Shown here piece after piece: positions 45,757 to 54,759 of a stretch of DNA of 64,000 bases. This stretch comes from an uncultured Microbulbifer sp. (lineage in GTDB: Bacteria; Pseudomonadota; Gammaproteobacteria; Pseudomonadales; Cellvibrionaceae). The translations under genes were made by a program, and so were the position numbers. Under the pieces are notes generated by a model. It ran no database searches. It was not told the origin of the DNA and saw only the letters and a list, made by a program, of their open reading frames with translations. Each line of letters opens with the position of its first letter. Within the stretch, counting starts at the first letter, position 1. The stretch spans positions 496,001 to 560,000 of the forward strand of contig NZ_CANNGQ010000003.1 in NCBI RefSeq assembly GCF_947504145.1. Reading direction: 5' to 3'.

Positions 45757-46989
45757 TCAGGCGTACACAAGTTCTTGTAACTCGGTGACGTTACCCACCG
45801 CCTCGATGTCGACCGCGCCCGCCCCTTCAGAGCTGATTGCCGAGTAAATGGGCAAGGTAGCCGCACCCAGCAAAGCCATATTTTCCATTTTGGGGGCACG
45901 AATAAACCGGGGAATCTCCCGTTCACCGAACTGGGATACCGATGGGATAAACGGACGCAGACGCCGGATAAACTGATCGATAAACCAGTCCGGAATATCA
46001 CCGCCGAGAATCACCGTCTGCGGATTGACCAGGTTCTCCACCATGTTGAAAGCAATGCGCATGGGCTCGCTCATCTGCTGGAACCAGGCATCCAATACCG
46101 CTTTGTGCTTGTCGGGGTCGGCAAGAATTTCCCACCAGTCCTGGCCGGGTTTGATCTTGCGTCCCAGTGCTTTGGACAAAGAACCGAGCGAGGCATATAG
46201 ATCAAGACACCCATGGTTTCCGCACCGGCACTGTCCGCCATGCTGGTCAACGATGACGTGCCCCAGACGACCGGAAATGCCGTTGTACCCGCCAAACAGC
46301 TGGCGATTGAACACAATGCCTGCCTCGAGACTTTCCCCAAGGTGAATGTAAACAAAGCTCCGCAAGTCCCTTGCCGAACCGTAAAGCATCTCTGACGCGG
46401 ATACGGCTGCCGCTACATTCTCACTCACCACGGGCAAGCGGATCCGCTCAACCAGCTGCGTGCGTACCTGCTGCACATGCTGATCAGTGAGATTTCCCAA
46501 TTGACCGGCTTTTCGGGGATCGCGGCTGAACGACTGCGGTGGCGGCATTACCAGTCCCACACCCAGAACACGTTCGCGGCCCGCAGGGGCTCCCTGTAAA
46601 CACGTATCCACAATCTGCGCCAAGGTCTCCACCAGCACATCTGGGCCCTGCTCGCTGAACGGGAACTGTCGCACTTCCATCGCTTCGCCAGCGATGTTGT
46701 ACAACCCGGCTTCGATGCTGCGCGCCTTGACCCGAAGTCCGATGGTATAAGCTCCCTCGGGATTCAGGTCGAGCATCTTCGAGGGTTTGCCTACACCCTC
46801 GCGACGAATTCCTGTCTCGTGAATCAGACCGGCGCCGGCCAATTCGTCAGTGAGGTTGGAAATGGTCTGCTTGGTAAGCGCCGTGCGCCGCGCGATCTCC
46901 ACACGGGAAATGGGCCTGGCGGTAGTGATCAGGTTAAGCACCAGTCGCAGGTTCGATGTTTTACTCTGCTTGGAATTATTGCCTCTCAA
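45757..46989 (-). CDS. ROK-family transcriptional regulator (NagC/XylR type)
   Basis: A 410-residue repressor. The N-terminal winged HTH (PISRVEIARRTALTKQTISNLTDELAGAGLIHE, about 25-60) is joined to a ROK sugar-binding domain. The latter carries YNGISGRLGHVIVDQHGG and the zinc motif CRCGNHGCLD (about 250-259). Family members (NagC, Mlc, XylR) release DNA on binding a sugar or sugar phosphate. It is divergent from the ABC importer and on the same strand as the TBDR; matching operators precede both. GlcNAc, GlcNAc-6-P or a glucose-type ligand is plausible, not shown. Confidence 0.9.
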   Translation of the reverse strand: MRGNNSKQSKTSNLRLVLNLITTARPISRVEIARRTALTKQTISNLTDELAGAGLIHETGIRREGVGKPSKMLDLNPEGAYTIGLRVKARSIEAGLYNIAGEAMEVRQFPFSEQGPDVLVETLAQIVDTCLQGAPAGRERVLGVGLVMPPPQSFSRDPRKAGQLGNLTDQHVQQVRTQLVERIRLPVVSENVAAAVSASEMLYGSARDLRSFVYIHLGESLEAGIVFNRQLFGGYNGISGRLGHVIVDQHGGQCRCGNHGCLDLYASLGSLSKALGRKIKPGQDWWEILADPDKHKAVLDAWFQQMSEPMRIAFNMVENLVNPQTVILGGDIPDWFIDQFIRRLRPFIPSVSQFGEREIPRFIRAPKMENMALLGAATLPIYSAISSEGAGAVDIEAVGNVTELQELVYA

Positions 46990-47107
46990 GCCGCTCTCCC
47001 TTCATCTAGTAATGCCAATATCGACTACTGCGCTCATCAAGTGCACAACAATCCTCGCTCGGCCGCATCTATCGCAAATTAACCGCAGCATAAAAGCTTA
47101 ATTGCAT

Positions 47108-47128
47108 TTAGTCAATTTGTTTGACTTG
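47108..47128. promoter_or_regulatory. candidate ROK operator between the regulator and the ABC importer
   Basis: AGTCAA-TTTGT-TTGACT is an inverted repeat at 47110-47126. It is placed about 100 bases before the binding-protein gene and 120 before the divergent ROK gene, so one site could control both. Confidence 0.6.
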
Positions 47129-47228
47129 GAAATCAGGCTTCGCCAATATTGCGCTCATACACACAGGGAAAGCCCCTATTGAGCACTTCTGCAAAGCGCT
47201 GCAGCAACGACGCCGGAAAATAAAAATT

Positions 47229-48332
47229 ATGTATCGAAAGTTCCTATTTCCTCTGCTACTTACCAGTCAGCTGGCGCATGCTGCACCGGATACCCAGACA
47301 GGGTTGAACGCCCCCCTGCGCGGCCCCCTGGGCAACATCGCGGTCAATGCCGAACAAGCAACTCTGTTGCAGCCGGAAGATATCGCCCGGGTTCACGAAC
47401 AGGCCAAGCAACGGGGCAAGGGATTCAAGGCCGCACTGGTATGGCACGGATCCAGCAACTGGGTAAACGCCCTGAGCGAGGGGGCCAAAGATACTTTTTC
47501 CCAGTTGGATATCGAGATAGTCGCAGAAACCGATGCCCAGTATGACCCCGCCAAACAGGCGGCAGACATCGAAAATGTCATGGCGCTCAAGCCCGATATC
47601 ATCCTGTCACTGGTAATCGACAGCACCAGTGCCGCCACCAGCTATCGCGCAGCGGTCGATCAGGGCAGCAAGCTGGTGCTGCTGTCCAATCCAATTCAAG
47701 GCTTTAAACCCGGCCAGGATTATGTGGGCATCGTCACCGATGACATGCGCGGGATGGGGGTCGCCGCCGCGGAAATGACCCGGGACGCCATTGGCGGCAA
47801 TGGCGCCATCGGCATGATCTACCACGATGCCGACTACTTCATCACCAATAACCGAGACCAGGCATTCCGCGATGCCATTCAGCGAGGGCTCGCCGGTAAT
47901 GAGCAAATTCGTATCGCAGTAGAGCGCGGTTTTACCAAAGAAAGCGAAACCTCGAATATCGCCTCCGCCATGGTATTGCAGCACCCGGAACTGAAAGCCA
48001 TTTATGTGGCCTGGGATGCCGCCGCAGAGGGTGTGATCGAGGGGCTCCGCTCCATGGGGCGCGGCGATATCAAAGTCGTCACCCATGATCTGGGGGTTAA
48101 CAACCTGGTGGACATGGCGATGAACGGCAGTATGTACGGCACTATCGCCGACCGGCCCTATGAGATAGGCCAGGCCATGGCTCGCCTCGGCGCCTACGGA
48201 CTTATTGAAAAACCTGCACCGGCATTTTCCGTGGTCGGCTTCGATAAGGTGCAGCGGGACAACATCCGCGGTATCTGGAGCAGTGCCTATCGCACCGAAC
48301 TCCCCAGGCTACTGGACAAGGCGCTGAAATAA
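47229..48332 (+). CDS. sugar ABC transporter periplasmic binding protein (ribose/FrcB type)
   Basis: A 367-residue exported binding protein. The signal peptide ends LAHA (about residue 17). The fold is the ribose/galactose-binding class: AALVWHGSSNWVNALSEGAKDTFSQLDIEI, IENVMALKPDIILSLVIDS, and C-terminal VVTHDLGVNNLVDMAMNGSMYGTIADRPYEIGQAM. First gene of a binding protein-permease-ATPase operon in the order seen for Frc-type importers. The ATG at 47229 starts the signal peptide; the longer frame from 47121 overlaps the operator. Ligand probably a sugar of the locus. Confidence 0.88.
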   Translation: MYRKFLFPLLLTSQLAHAAPDTQTGLNAPLRGPLGNIAVNAEQATLLQPEDIARVHEQAKQRGKGFKAALVWHGSSNWVNALSEGAKDTFSQLDIEIVAETDAQYDPAKQAADIENVMALKPDIILSLVIDSTSAATSYRAAVDQGSKLVLLSNPIQGFKPGQDYVGIVTDDMRGMGVAAAEMTRDAIGGNGAIGMIYHDADYFITNNRDQAFRDAIQRGLAGNEQIRIAVERGFTKESETSNIASAMVLQHPELKAIYVAWDAAAEGVIEGLRSMGRGDIKVVTHDLGVNNLVDMAMNGSMYGTIADRPYEIGQAMARLGAYGLIEKPAPAFSVVGFDKVQRDNIRGIWSSAYRTELPRLLDKALK

Positions 48333-48398
48333 ATAATCGGCAACCTCGCCGCTCCATACCAACAAACAATTAGAACAACACTTAACCGGGGTCGAAGC

Positions 48399-49367
48399 AT
48401 GCTCTCTTCGCTGAAGTTCAACAACTGGTTCTCTGCCAGTGCCCTTATTCGCAAGGAATACTTTGTCTACTACGTTTTCTTTCTGGTGTTACTGTTTTTT
48501 ACTGTGACACTGCATGAATCCTCATTCTTTTCACTGGCGAATTTTATGAACATCATTCGCCAGACGACACCAATCACCATCATGGCGATCGGATTGACCT
48601 TCGCGCTTGCCGGTGGGCACATTGACCTGTCGATCGGCTCGGTGGTGGCACTGTCGGCTCTGGTTGCCGCGGTATTGATGCAACAGGTACCCATGCCGGT
48701 CGCGGTATGCGGCGCATTGATGGTCGGCGTTATCATTGGTCTGATCAACGGCCTGCTGATCGAATGGCTGAAAGTCTCCTCCCTGTTGATCACGCTGGGC
48801 ACGATGGGTGTAATTACTGGCCTGTCACGGCAGATTACCAACCTAGAATCCGTGCCCATTATCAACAGCAGCTTTAATTTTATTTTCGGCTCCGGCAGTT
48901 TTGGCGCCATTTCCGTATTACTGGTGTGGACCATCGTCGCTTCGTTGATTGGCTATATCGTGCTGCGTAAATTGCGTTACGGCCGCCACCTGTTGGCCGT
49001 GGGCGGCAATGAGAATGGCGCGCGCGCGATGGGTATCAATACCGTAAAAATCCGTATCGCCTCTCTTGTTATTGCTTCCACTTCTGCTGCTATTGCCGGC
49101 CTGCTCTATGCCGGTCGCCTACACGGTGCGCGGTACACACTGGGGGAAGCCGACTTGCTCACGGTCATCGCCGCGGTTGCCATCGGCGGCACCAGCCTGT
49201 TTGGCGGCCGCGCGTCCATTCTGGGTGCGGTAATCGGATCCTGGCTGATGGGGCTGATCAACAACGGCTTGATTCTTTCCGGATTTTCTACAAATGAACA
49301 AATGATTGCTCGCGGACTGATCCTTGTTGTCGCGGTGGCCATCGGTGTGAAGGAGCAGCAGAAATGA
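48399..49367 (+). CDS. sugar ABC transporter permease (RbsC/FrcC type)
   Basis: A 322-residue integral membrane protein with about 8-10 hydrophobic helices. It contains FALAGGHIDLSIGSVVALSALVAA and AVGGNENGARAMGINTVKIRI, both typical of the ribose-class BPD permeases (QUP family). The stop overlaps the start of the ATPase gene by four bases (ATGA), showing translational coupling. Confidence 0.9.
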   Translation: MLSSLKFNNWFSASALIRKEYFVYYVFFLVLLFFTVTLHESSFFSLANFMNIIRQTTPITIMAIGLTFALAGGHIDLSIGSVVALSALVAAVLMQQVPMPVAVCGALMVGVIIGLINGLLIEWLKVSSLLITLGTMGVITGLSRQITNLESVPIINSSFNFIFGSGSFGAISVLLVWTIVASLIGYIVLRKLRYGRHLLAVGGNENGARAMGINTVKIRIASLVIASTSAAIAGLLYAGRLHGARYTLGEADLLTVIAAVAIGGTSLFGGRASILGAVIGSWLMGLINNGLILSGFSTNEQMIARGLILVVAVAIGVKEQQK

Positions 49368-50140
49368 GCAACGAATTGCTGAAACAACCCGCACTTACCA
49401 TTAAAAATATTTCCAAGAGTTTCGGCGGTATTCAGGCGCTGAAAGATGTCAGTTTCAATATCAACAAAGGCGAAGTAGTTGCCCTGTTGGGTGATAACGG
49501 CGCAGGTAAGTCCACACTGGTACGTTGCGCGTCCGGCATTCACCCGCCGGACACCGGAGAGATCCAGGTCAATGGCCGCGCGGTAAAAATAGCCTCCCCC
49601 CAAGATGCGCGCGACCTGGGTATCGAAACCGTATTTCAGGATCTCGCCGTTATCCCGGAGTTTGACATCACCGCAAACCTGTTTCTGAACCGGGAAACAC
49701 TGTCAAAAAATCCACTGCTGCGCTTTTTTGGCTGGCTGGATGACAGTGCCATGGAGGCCACTGCCAGCCGTTCACTACAGAGGTTGAACTCGCGCATTCC
49801 GGACCTGAGTGAAGCCATCAAAAAACTGTCTGGTGGGCAGCGCCAGGCCGTAGCCATTGCACGTGCGGTCAACAGTGGTGCCGATGTCGTCATTATGGAT
49901 GAACCCACCGCGGCCCTCGGCGTCGAGCAGAGTGCACAGGTGAATGAGCTAATTCGCCTGATCAGTTCACAGGGCGTGGCGGTACTGTTGATCAGTCACA
50001 ACATGCAACATGTAATGGAAACCTGTGATCGTGCTGTAGTGTTAATGCGTGGCGAAAGTATTGCGGATGTCGCGATCAACGATGTCTCCCCACGGGATCT
50101 TGTGGGTTTCATTACCGGCGCCCAGCGCCTGAGCGCATAA
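49364..50140 (+). CDS. sugar ABC transporter ATP-binding protein (single-domain, FrcA type)
   Basis: A 258-residue cytoplasmic ATPase. Walker A GDNGAGKST, signature LSGGQRQAVAIARAV, Walker B VVIMDEPTAALG and switch His in LLISHNMQHV are all intact. Unlike RbsA it has only one ATPase domain, so it should work as a homodimer with the permease. It overlaps the permease gene by four bases and is followed 46 bases later by the GH3 gene. Confidence 0.9.
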   Translation: MSNELLKQPALTIKNISKSFGGIQALKDVSFNINKGEVVALLGDNGAGKSTLVRCASGIHPPDTGEIQVNGRAVKIASPQDARDLGIETVFQDLAVIPEFDITANLFLNRETLSKNPLLRFFGWLDDSAMEATASRSLQRLNSRIPDLSEAIKKLSGGQRQAVAIARAVNSGADVVIMDEPTAALGVEQSAQVNELIRLISSQGVAVLLISHNMQHVMETCDRAVVLMRGESIADVAINDVSPRDLVGFITGAQRLSA

Positions 50141-50186
50141 AACGGCGCAACAACCAATTGTCGCGTGGATTTAAAAGGATTAAGCG

Positions 50187-51848
50187 ATGCCACAGGATAC
50201 TCTGAAACATGTCAGCACGCTGATCAAACATATGTCGCTGGCAGAAAAAGTCGGTCAGTTATTCATTCTCGGTTACTCCGATAAAGACACAGAATACGCG
50301 AAGTCGCTGGTGCGGGACCTGCACGTAGGCGGCTTCTACCTGACCCATGACAATGCGGAAACTCCCGAGGAAGCCTACGCACTTACGTCACAGCTGGACT
50401 ACGAGGCGCATTTACGTGCCTGTGATGCACCACTGCTTCTCGCTGTGGACCAGGAAGGCGCCTGGGGTGTACTGGTAGAGCACACGACCACCGGGCCCGG
50501 CAACCTGGCTCTGGGCTCGGCAGACAATCTGGCGCTGACGGAAAAGATGCACCAGGTACTTGGCCGTGAGATTCGCGCACTGGGCTTTAACTGTATCCTC
50601 GGCCCCTGCTCGGACATCAACAGTAACCCGAAAAACCCCATCATCGGCGTACGCTCTTTTGGTGAGGATACGGAAAAAGTCGCGGCGCATGCTGCAGCGG
50701 CGGTAAAAGGGCTACGCCAGGGTGGCGTGGTGTCTTCGGCCAAACATTTTCCCGGCCACGGCGATACCGGTGAGGATAGCCATCGCCTGCTTCCCACTGT
50801 GGATAAAACCTGGGATCAATTGCGACGTAGTGACCTTGCACCCTTCCAGTCCACCATCGATGCCGGCGTGGATCTGATCATGACCGGTCACATTCTTTAT
50901 CCACACATCGATCCGCAAAACCCCGCCACTCTGTCAAAGAAAATTCTGCAGGACATATTGCGCAAAAAAATGGGGTTCAGAGGCCTGGTTATTACCGACA
51001 GTATGAATATGTGGGCCATGCGAAAAAACTACGCACCGGCGGAGGCTGCGGTACGCGCCCTCGCTGCAGGCGCCGATCTGATCATGCTCAGCGAAGAGCA
51101 CTATGAAAATCAACTGGGAAATTACAAGGAAAAGCAGCGCGAAACCATTCTGGGTGTGATTCACGCAGTAGAGCGCGGTGAGCTGGCAGAGTCCATCATC
51201 GATACGGCCCTGACCCGCGTACTGTCCGTGAAGTACACAGGTGCGGAGTTTACTCATCCCTCGCGTTTTGTCCGCGGTGCACTGCAAAGCGGCGAGCATC
51301 AGAACATTGCCGCCGAGTGTGCCCACAAGGCACTGCAGGTTGTACGAAATCACTGTGGCGCATGGCCGCTAAAACGCGATGGTTTTACCCTCGCCGGCGG
51401 GTCCAACCCCGCCATGCACCAATTGGTGACCGGCACCCGCGGCATTGGGCCCAACGAACCCCATGCAGCCTATGATGTATTCCGGCAAGAGCTCCGGGCG
51501 CGGGGATGCAACTTTCGGGAAGTCGGGTACGAACTGCTGGACACACTGCTTGCCGAAGACAGCCGTGTTCGTATTGAACTACCCCTGGTGATAGTCACCG
51601 AAGACTACCCCTTACCGGGATTGGATTACGACGGCGACCAGCAGGCAGAGATCGTCCGACGGGCCGTGGCAAAGTTTGGCGATGCCGTGATCGTGATCGC
51701 ACTGCGCTCCGATTATGAACTGGCAGCCTTTCCAGGGCTCTCCACCTACGTCTGCAGCTACTCCAGTCGAGCTTGCAGTGCCCGTGCAGCAGCACAACTG
51801 CTTAGCCAGGACCTGGAAATTTCAGCGAAAAACGCAGAAACCGCCTGA
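50187..51848 (+). CDS. GH3 beta-N-acetylhexosaminidase (NagZ-like)
   Basis: A 553-residue enzyme. The NagZ-type motif KHFPGHGDTGEDSH (residues 186-199) supplies the His/Asp acid-base pair that separates GH3 N-acetylglucosaminidases from beta-glucosidases. The nucleophile is Asp 271 in VITDSMNM. It is larger than NagZ (about 340) because of a C-terminal domain, as in two-domain GH3 N-acetylglucosaminidases. No signal peptide, so it is cytoplasmic. AAAGGA precedes the ATG. It follows the importer genes and should cleave imported GlcNAc-containing oligosaccharides; a cell-wall recycling role is less likely in this setting. Confidence 0.9.
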   Translation: MPQDTLKHVSTLIKHMSLAEKVGQLFILGYSDKDTEYAKSLVRDLHVGGFYLTHDNAETPEEAYALTSQLDYEAHLRACDAPLLLAVDQEGAWGVLVEHTTTGPGNLALGSADNLALTEKMHQVLGREIRALGFNCILGPCSDINSNPKNPIIGVRSFGEDTEKVAAHAAAAVKGLRQGGVVSSAKHFPGHGDTGEDSHRLLPTVDKTWDQLRRSDLAPFQSTIDAGVDLIMTGHILYPHIDPQNPATLSKKILQDILRKKMGFRGLVITDSMNMWAMRKNYAPAEAAVRALAAGADLIMLSEEHYENQLGNYKEKQRETILGVIHAVERGELAESIIDTALTRVLSVKYTGAEFTHPSRFVRGALQSGEHQNIAAECAHKALQVVRNHCGAWPLKRDGFTLAGGSNPAMHQLVTGTRGIGPNEPHAAYDVFRQELRARGCNFREVGYELLDTLLAEDSRVRIELPLVIVTEDYPLPGLDYDGDQQAEIVRRAVAKFGDAVIVIALRSDYELAAFPGLSTYVCSYSSRACSARAAAQLLSQDLEISAKNAETA

Positions 51849-51899
51849 CGCTCCTCCAAGTGATCAGTTGGAAAAAATACAATAACAACGGTACCAAAC

Positions 51900-54593
51900 A
51901 TGCGCACTTTGAATCTGGTTGGCTCCGCCCTGCTTACCTCGCTGCTCATCGGATGTGATCAACCCGCCAACGGCGCGGAAAGTACGATGAAGCAGCTCTC
52001 ATCCACCACCTCAGAACGGGTTGCGAGCAGCCTATCGGTTACCCTGGAGGTACTAAAAAACTTCCAGGGGGTGGACGGCGATCTGCGACAGCAGTGCAAA
52101 CGTGCTGGCGGCATCGGGGCCAAGTGCTCCACTTATCGCATGTCGCTGAACAACATTGGCGCGAAACTGGCCTCGGGACAGAGCGGCTGGAATCTTTATT
52201 TCCACAGTATCCGACGCAACCTTGTTCTGCTGAACAGCGATGCCTTTGCACTTGAGCACGTTAAGGGCGACCTTCACCGGCTGGTGCCTACGGCGCAATT
52301 CCCTGGACTTGCCAAGGGGCAGACTCTGCAACTGGATATCCTCATCGAAGAGCGGATCCAGTTCGAATCCGATTTTATGCCACGCTTTTTTATTGCCGAC
52401 GATGCAGGTAATACGCAGGTCATTGCCAACACCGACAGCGAAACGCTCTCGGATTTTGTCCGCCCCATCATCAGTAATGACCCGCTGAACTGGAAACACA
52501 CCGCGGACGACGGCAATACCCTGGCGAGCGCAGCCAGTCGCTACCAGAGTCATACAGCCGCCGGCACACCCGTAAATGATGGCCGCGCGCGGATTATCCC
52601 CAAGCCCCTGTCCAGCACTCCTTATCCTCAGGCGCCACTATCGCTCACGGCAGGTATTCGTGTAGCAGGCACAGTACTGGCCGAGAACAGCCATGTCGCA
52701 ATCCAACATCGGCTGCAACAACTTAACCTGACAGAAACCGGCGATGCGGCATATCCCGTTGATATAACCATCCAACCGGAAACCTTCGACGAAGCCATTG
52801 CCGGCAGTTATCGCCTCGACGCACGGGGTGGGGGCGCAACCATTATCGGCTTTGATCAGGCTGGTGCATTTTACGGGATGCAATCCCTGCTCTCGCTTGT
52901 GGATGCCAAACAGCGCACGCTGACCCTTGCCCATGTCGAAGATGCACCGCGCTTTCAATACCGCGGTATGTTTCTCGATGTAGCGCGCAACTTTCACAGT
53001 AAAGAGGTTGTACTCAAGCTGCTGGAGCAAATGAGCGTATACAAGCTCAACCGCTTTCACTTCCACCTGTCTGACGACGAAGGCTGGCGCCTGGAAATAC
53101 CAGGCCTTCCAGAACTGACCGAAGTGGGCGGTAAGCGCTGTTTTGATCTGAGCGAAAAACGCTGCCTGCTACCCCAACTGGGTTCAGGGCCAGACAACGA
53201 TAATTTCGGCAGCGGCTTCTACACCATGGCCGACTATATAGAAATCGTGCGCTACGCCGCTGCTCGACATATCGAAGTGATTCCCGAGTTTGACACCCCG
53301 GCTCACGCGCGCGCCGCTATCGTCGCCATGGAAGCCCGGCATCAAAAATACCAGGAGACAGCGCCCGACCAAGCTGACGAATTCCGACTGATCGACCCGG
53401 AGGACAGCACCGATTTCCTGTCAGTACAGTTTTATAATGACAGCTATGTAAACCCCTGCATCGAGTCAAGCTATCAGTTTGTCGCCAAACTGGTTCGCGA
53501 GGTGCAACAGATGCACAAAACCGCCGGAGCGCCACTGACCACATGGCACTTCGGTGGAGATGAAGCAATCAACCTCCGCGCATTCGACAGTTTCGAGGAT
53601 GCACCGGGTACCGATCCGGAAAAAGGCGATGTCGCCGCTGCTTCCCGCCAGCAGCCCTGGTCCGGCTCGCCCCAGTGCCAGCGACTGGTTGAAAACGGCA
53701 CCGTGGACTCCATCGAAAAACTGGGCAATTATTTTGCCACGCGTGTCAGTAAGATAGTGAGCGACGCCGGCATCCCCACGATGGGCGCCTGGTATGACGG
53801 TCTCAAGAATATTGAAAATCCCCATACACAGCTGAGTACTCGCGATAACTACATCAATTCGTGGGCGCCAGCCTTCGGCGATGGCGGCGACAAAAGTCAC
53901 CGCCTGGCGAGCCGGGGTTTCGGTGTGGTGCAGTCTCATTCAGACCACCTGTATTTCGACATGCCCTACGAAATGGACCCAAAAGAAAACGGCTATTACT
54001 GGGCCTCGCGGAACTCCGATACCCGCAAAGTTTTTGGCTACTCGCCACTCAACACCCCGCAGCTAGCGGAAGTGTTTCCCGATGCTGACGGCAAGCCCTG
54101 GGAAGGAGAATCGCCGGGCGCAGATTTTTCGCAATCCGTAGTGGGAATACAGGGGCAGCTCTGGAGTGAAACCACCCGTACCGACGAAATGGTTGAGTAC
54201 AAAATTTTTCCGCGCTTACTCGCACTTGCCGAGCGCGCCTGGCACAAGGCGACATGGGAAATCGACCCAGATGGTCAGGTGTTTAACGATCAAAGCAACC
54301 GTGTTGACACAACACAGCTGGCCGATGACTGGCTGATGTTTTCCGCAGCGCTCGGCAACAAAGAGCTCTACAAGCTGGACCTTGGTAATGTGGGCTACCG
54401 CGTTCCTGTGCCCGGTGCAGTTGTCGAAGCCGGCATACTGAAAGTCGCAACCCCATACCCGGGCCTTCCAGTAGAGTACTTCGACGGCCGCGAGTGGCAG
54501 CCGGTCACTCAGGAAACGGCGCCGGAGTCGATTATCGGGTTAAGGGCACGCAGCGCCGATGGCAAACGTGCGAGCAGAAGCGTGGAACTCTGA
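51900..54593 (+). CDS. GH20 beta-N-acetylhexosaminidase (chitobiase) lipoprotein
   Basis: An 897-residue lipoprotein (LLTSLLIGC, Cys 19). It has an N-terminal chitobiase carbohydrate-binding domain (SVTLEVLKNFQG..., about 40-200), a GH20b domain (about 240-345) and the catalytic barrel starting RFQYRGMFLDVARNFHS. The catalytic pair Asp 554-Glu 555 lies in TWHFGGDEAIN. A C-terminal chitobiase Ig-like domain closes the protein. Closest in layout to Serratia/Vibrio chitobiase. It would cut chitobiose or short chito-oligosaccharides in the periplasm or on the cell surface. It lies 52 bases after GH3 and is probably the last gene of the importer operon. Confidence 0.93.
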   Translation: MRTLNLVGSALLTSLLIGCDQPANGAESTMKQLSSTTSERVASSLSVTLEVLKNFQGVDGDLRQQCKRAGGIGAKCSTYRMSLNNIGAKLASGQSGWNLYFHSIRRNLVLLNSDAFALEHVKGDLHRLVPTAQFPGLAKGQTLQLDILIEERIQFESDFMPRFFIADDAGNTQVIANTDSETLSDFVRPIISNDPLNWKHTADDGNTLASAASRYQSHTAAGTPVNDGRARIIPKPLSSTPYPQAPLSLTAGIRVAGTVLAENSHVAIQHRLQQLNLTETGDAAYPVDITIQPETFDEAIAGSYRLDARGGGATIIGFDQAGAFYGMQSLLSLVDAKQRTLTLAHVEDAPRFQYRGMFLDVARNFHSKEVVLKLLEQMSVYKLNRFHFHLSDDEGWRLEIPGLPELTEVGGKRCFDLSEKRCLLPQLGSGPDNDNFGSGFYTMADYIEIVRYAAARHIEVIPEFDTPAHARAAIVAMEARHQKYQETAPDQADEFRLIDPEDSTDFLSVQFYNDSYVNPCIESSYQFVAKLVREVQQMHKTAGAPLTTWHFGGDEAINLRAFDSFEDAPGTDPEKGDVAAASRQQPWSGSPQCQRLVENGTVDSIEKLGNYFATRVSKIVSDAGIPTMGAWYDGLKNIENPHTQLSTRDNYINSWAPAFGDGGDKSHRLASRGFGVVQSHSDHLYFDMPYEMDPKENGYYWASRNSDTRKVFGYSPLNTPQLAEVFPDADGKPWEGESPGADFSQSVVGIQGQLWSETTRTDEMVEYKIFPRLLALAERAWHKATWEIDPDGQVFNDQSNRVDTTQLADDWLMFSAALGNKELYKLDLGNVGYRVPVPGAVVEAGILKVATPYPGLPVEYFDGREWQPVTQETAPESIIGLRARSADGKRASRSVEL

Positions 54594-54759
54594 GGGCGGC
54601 AAGAAGATCACGCACAAACGACGTTTCCTCCCCCCGGGGGGAGGACGCGGGGCGAAGAGAGGGCTGGCACACTAACGTTGTACAATTGCGCCTCCGGGGT
54701 TCTGATGCGGTTCTGGTGAATGGAAACCCCGGCTCAAGCCACGCTGACCGGTCAATGCC
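54594..54759. other. spacer with perfect 18-bp palindrome
   Basis: Between GH20 and malT-like genes. CCTCCCCCCGGGGGGAGG (54627-54644) is a perfect palindrome without a T-run. A possible degenerate relative, CCTCTCCC ... GGGAGGAGG, occurs near 58833-58858. Confidence 0.45.
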
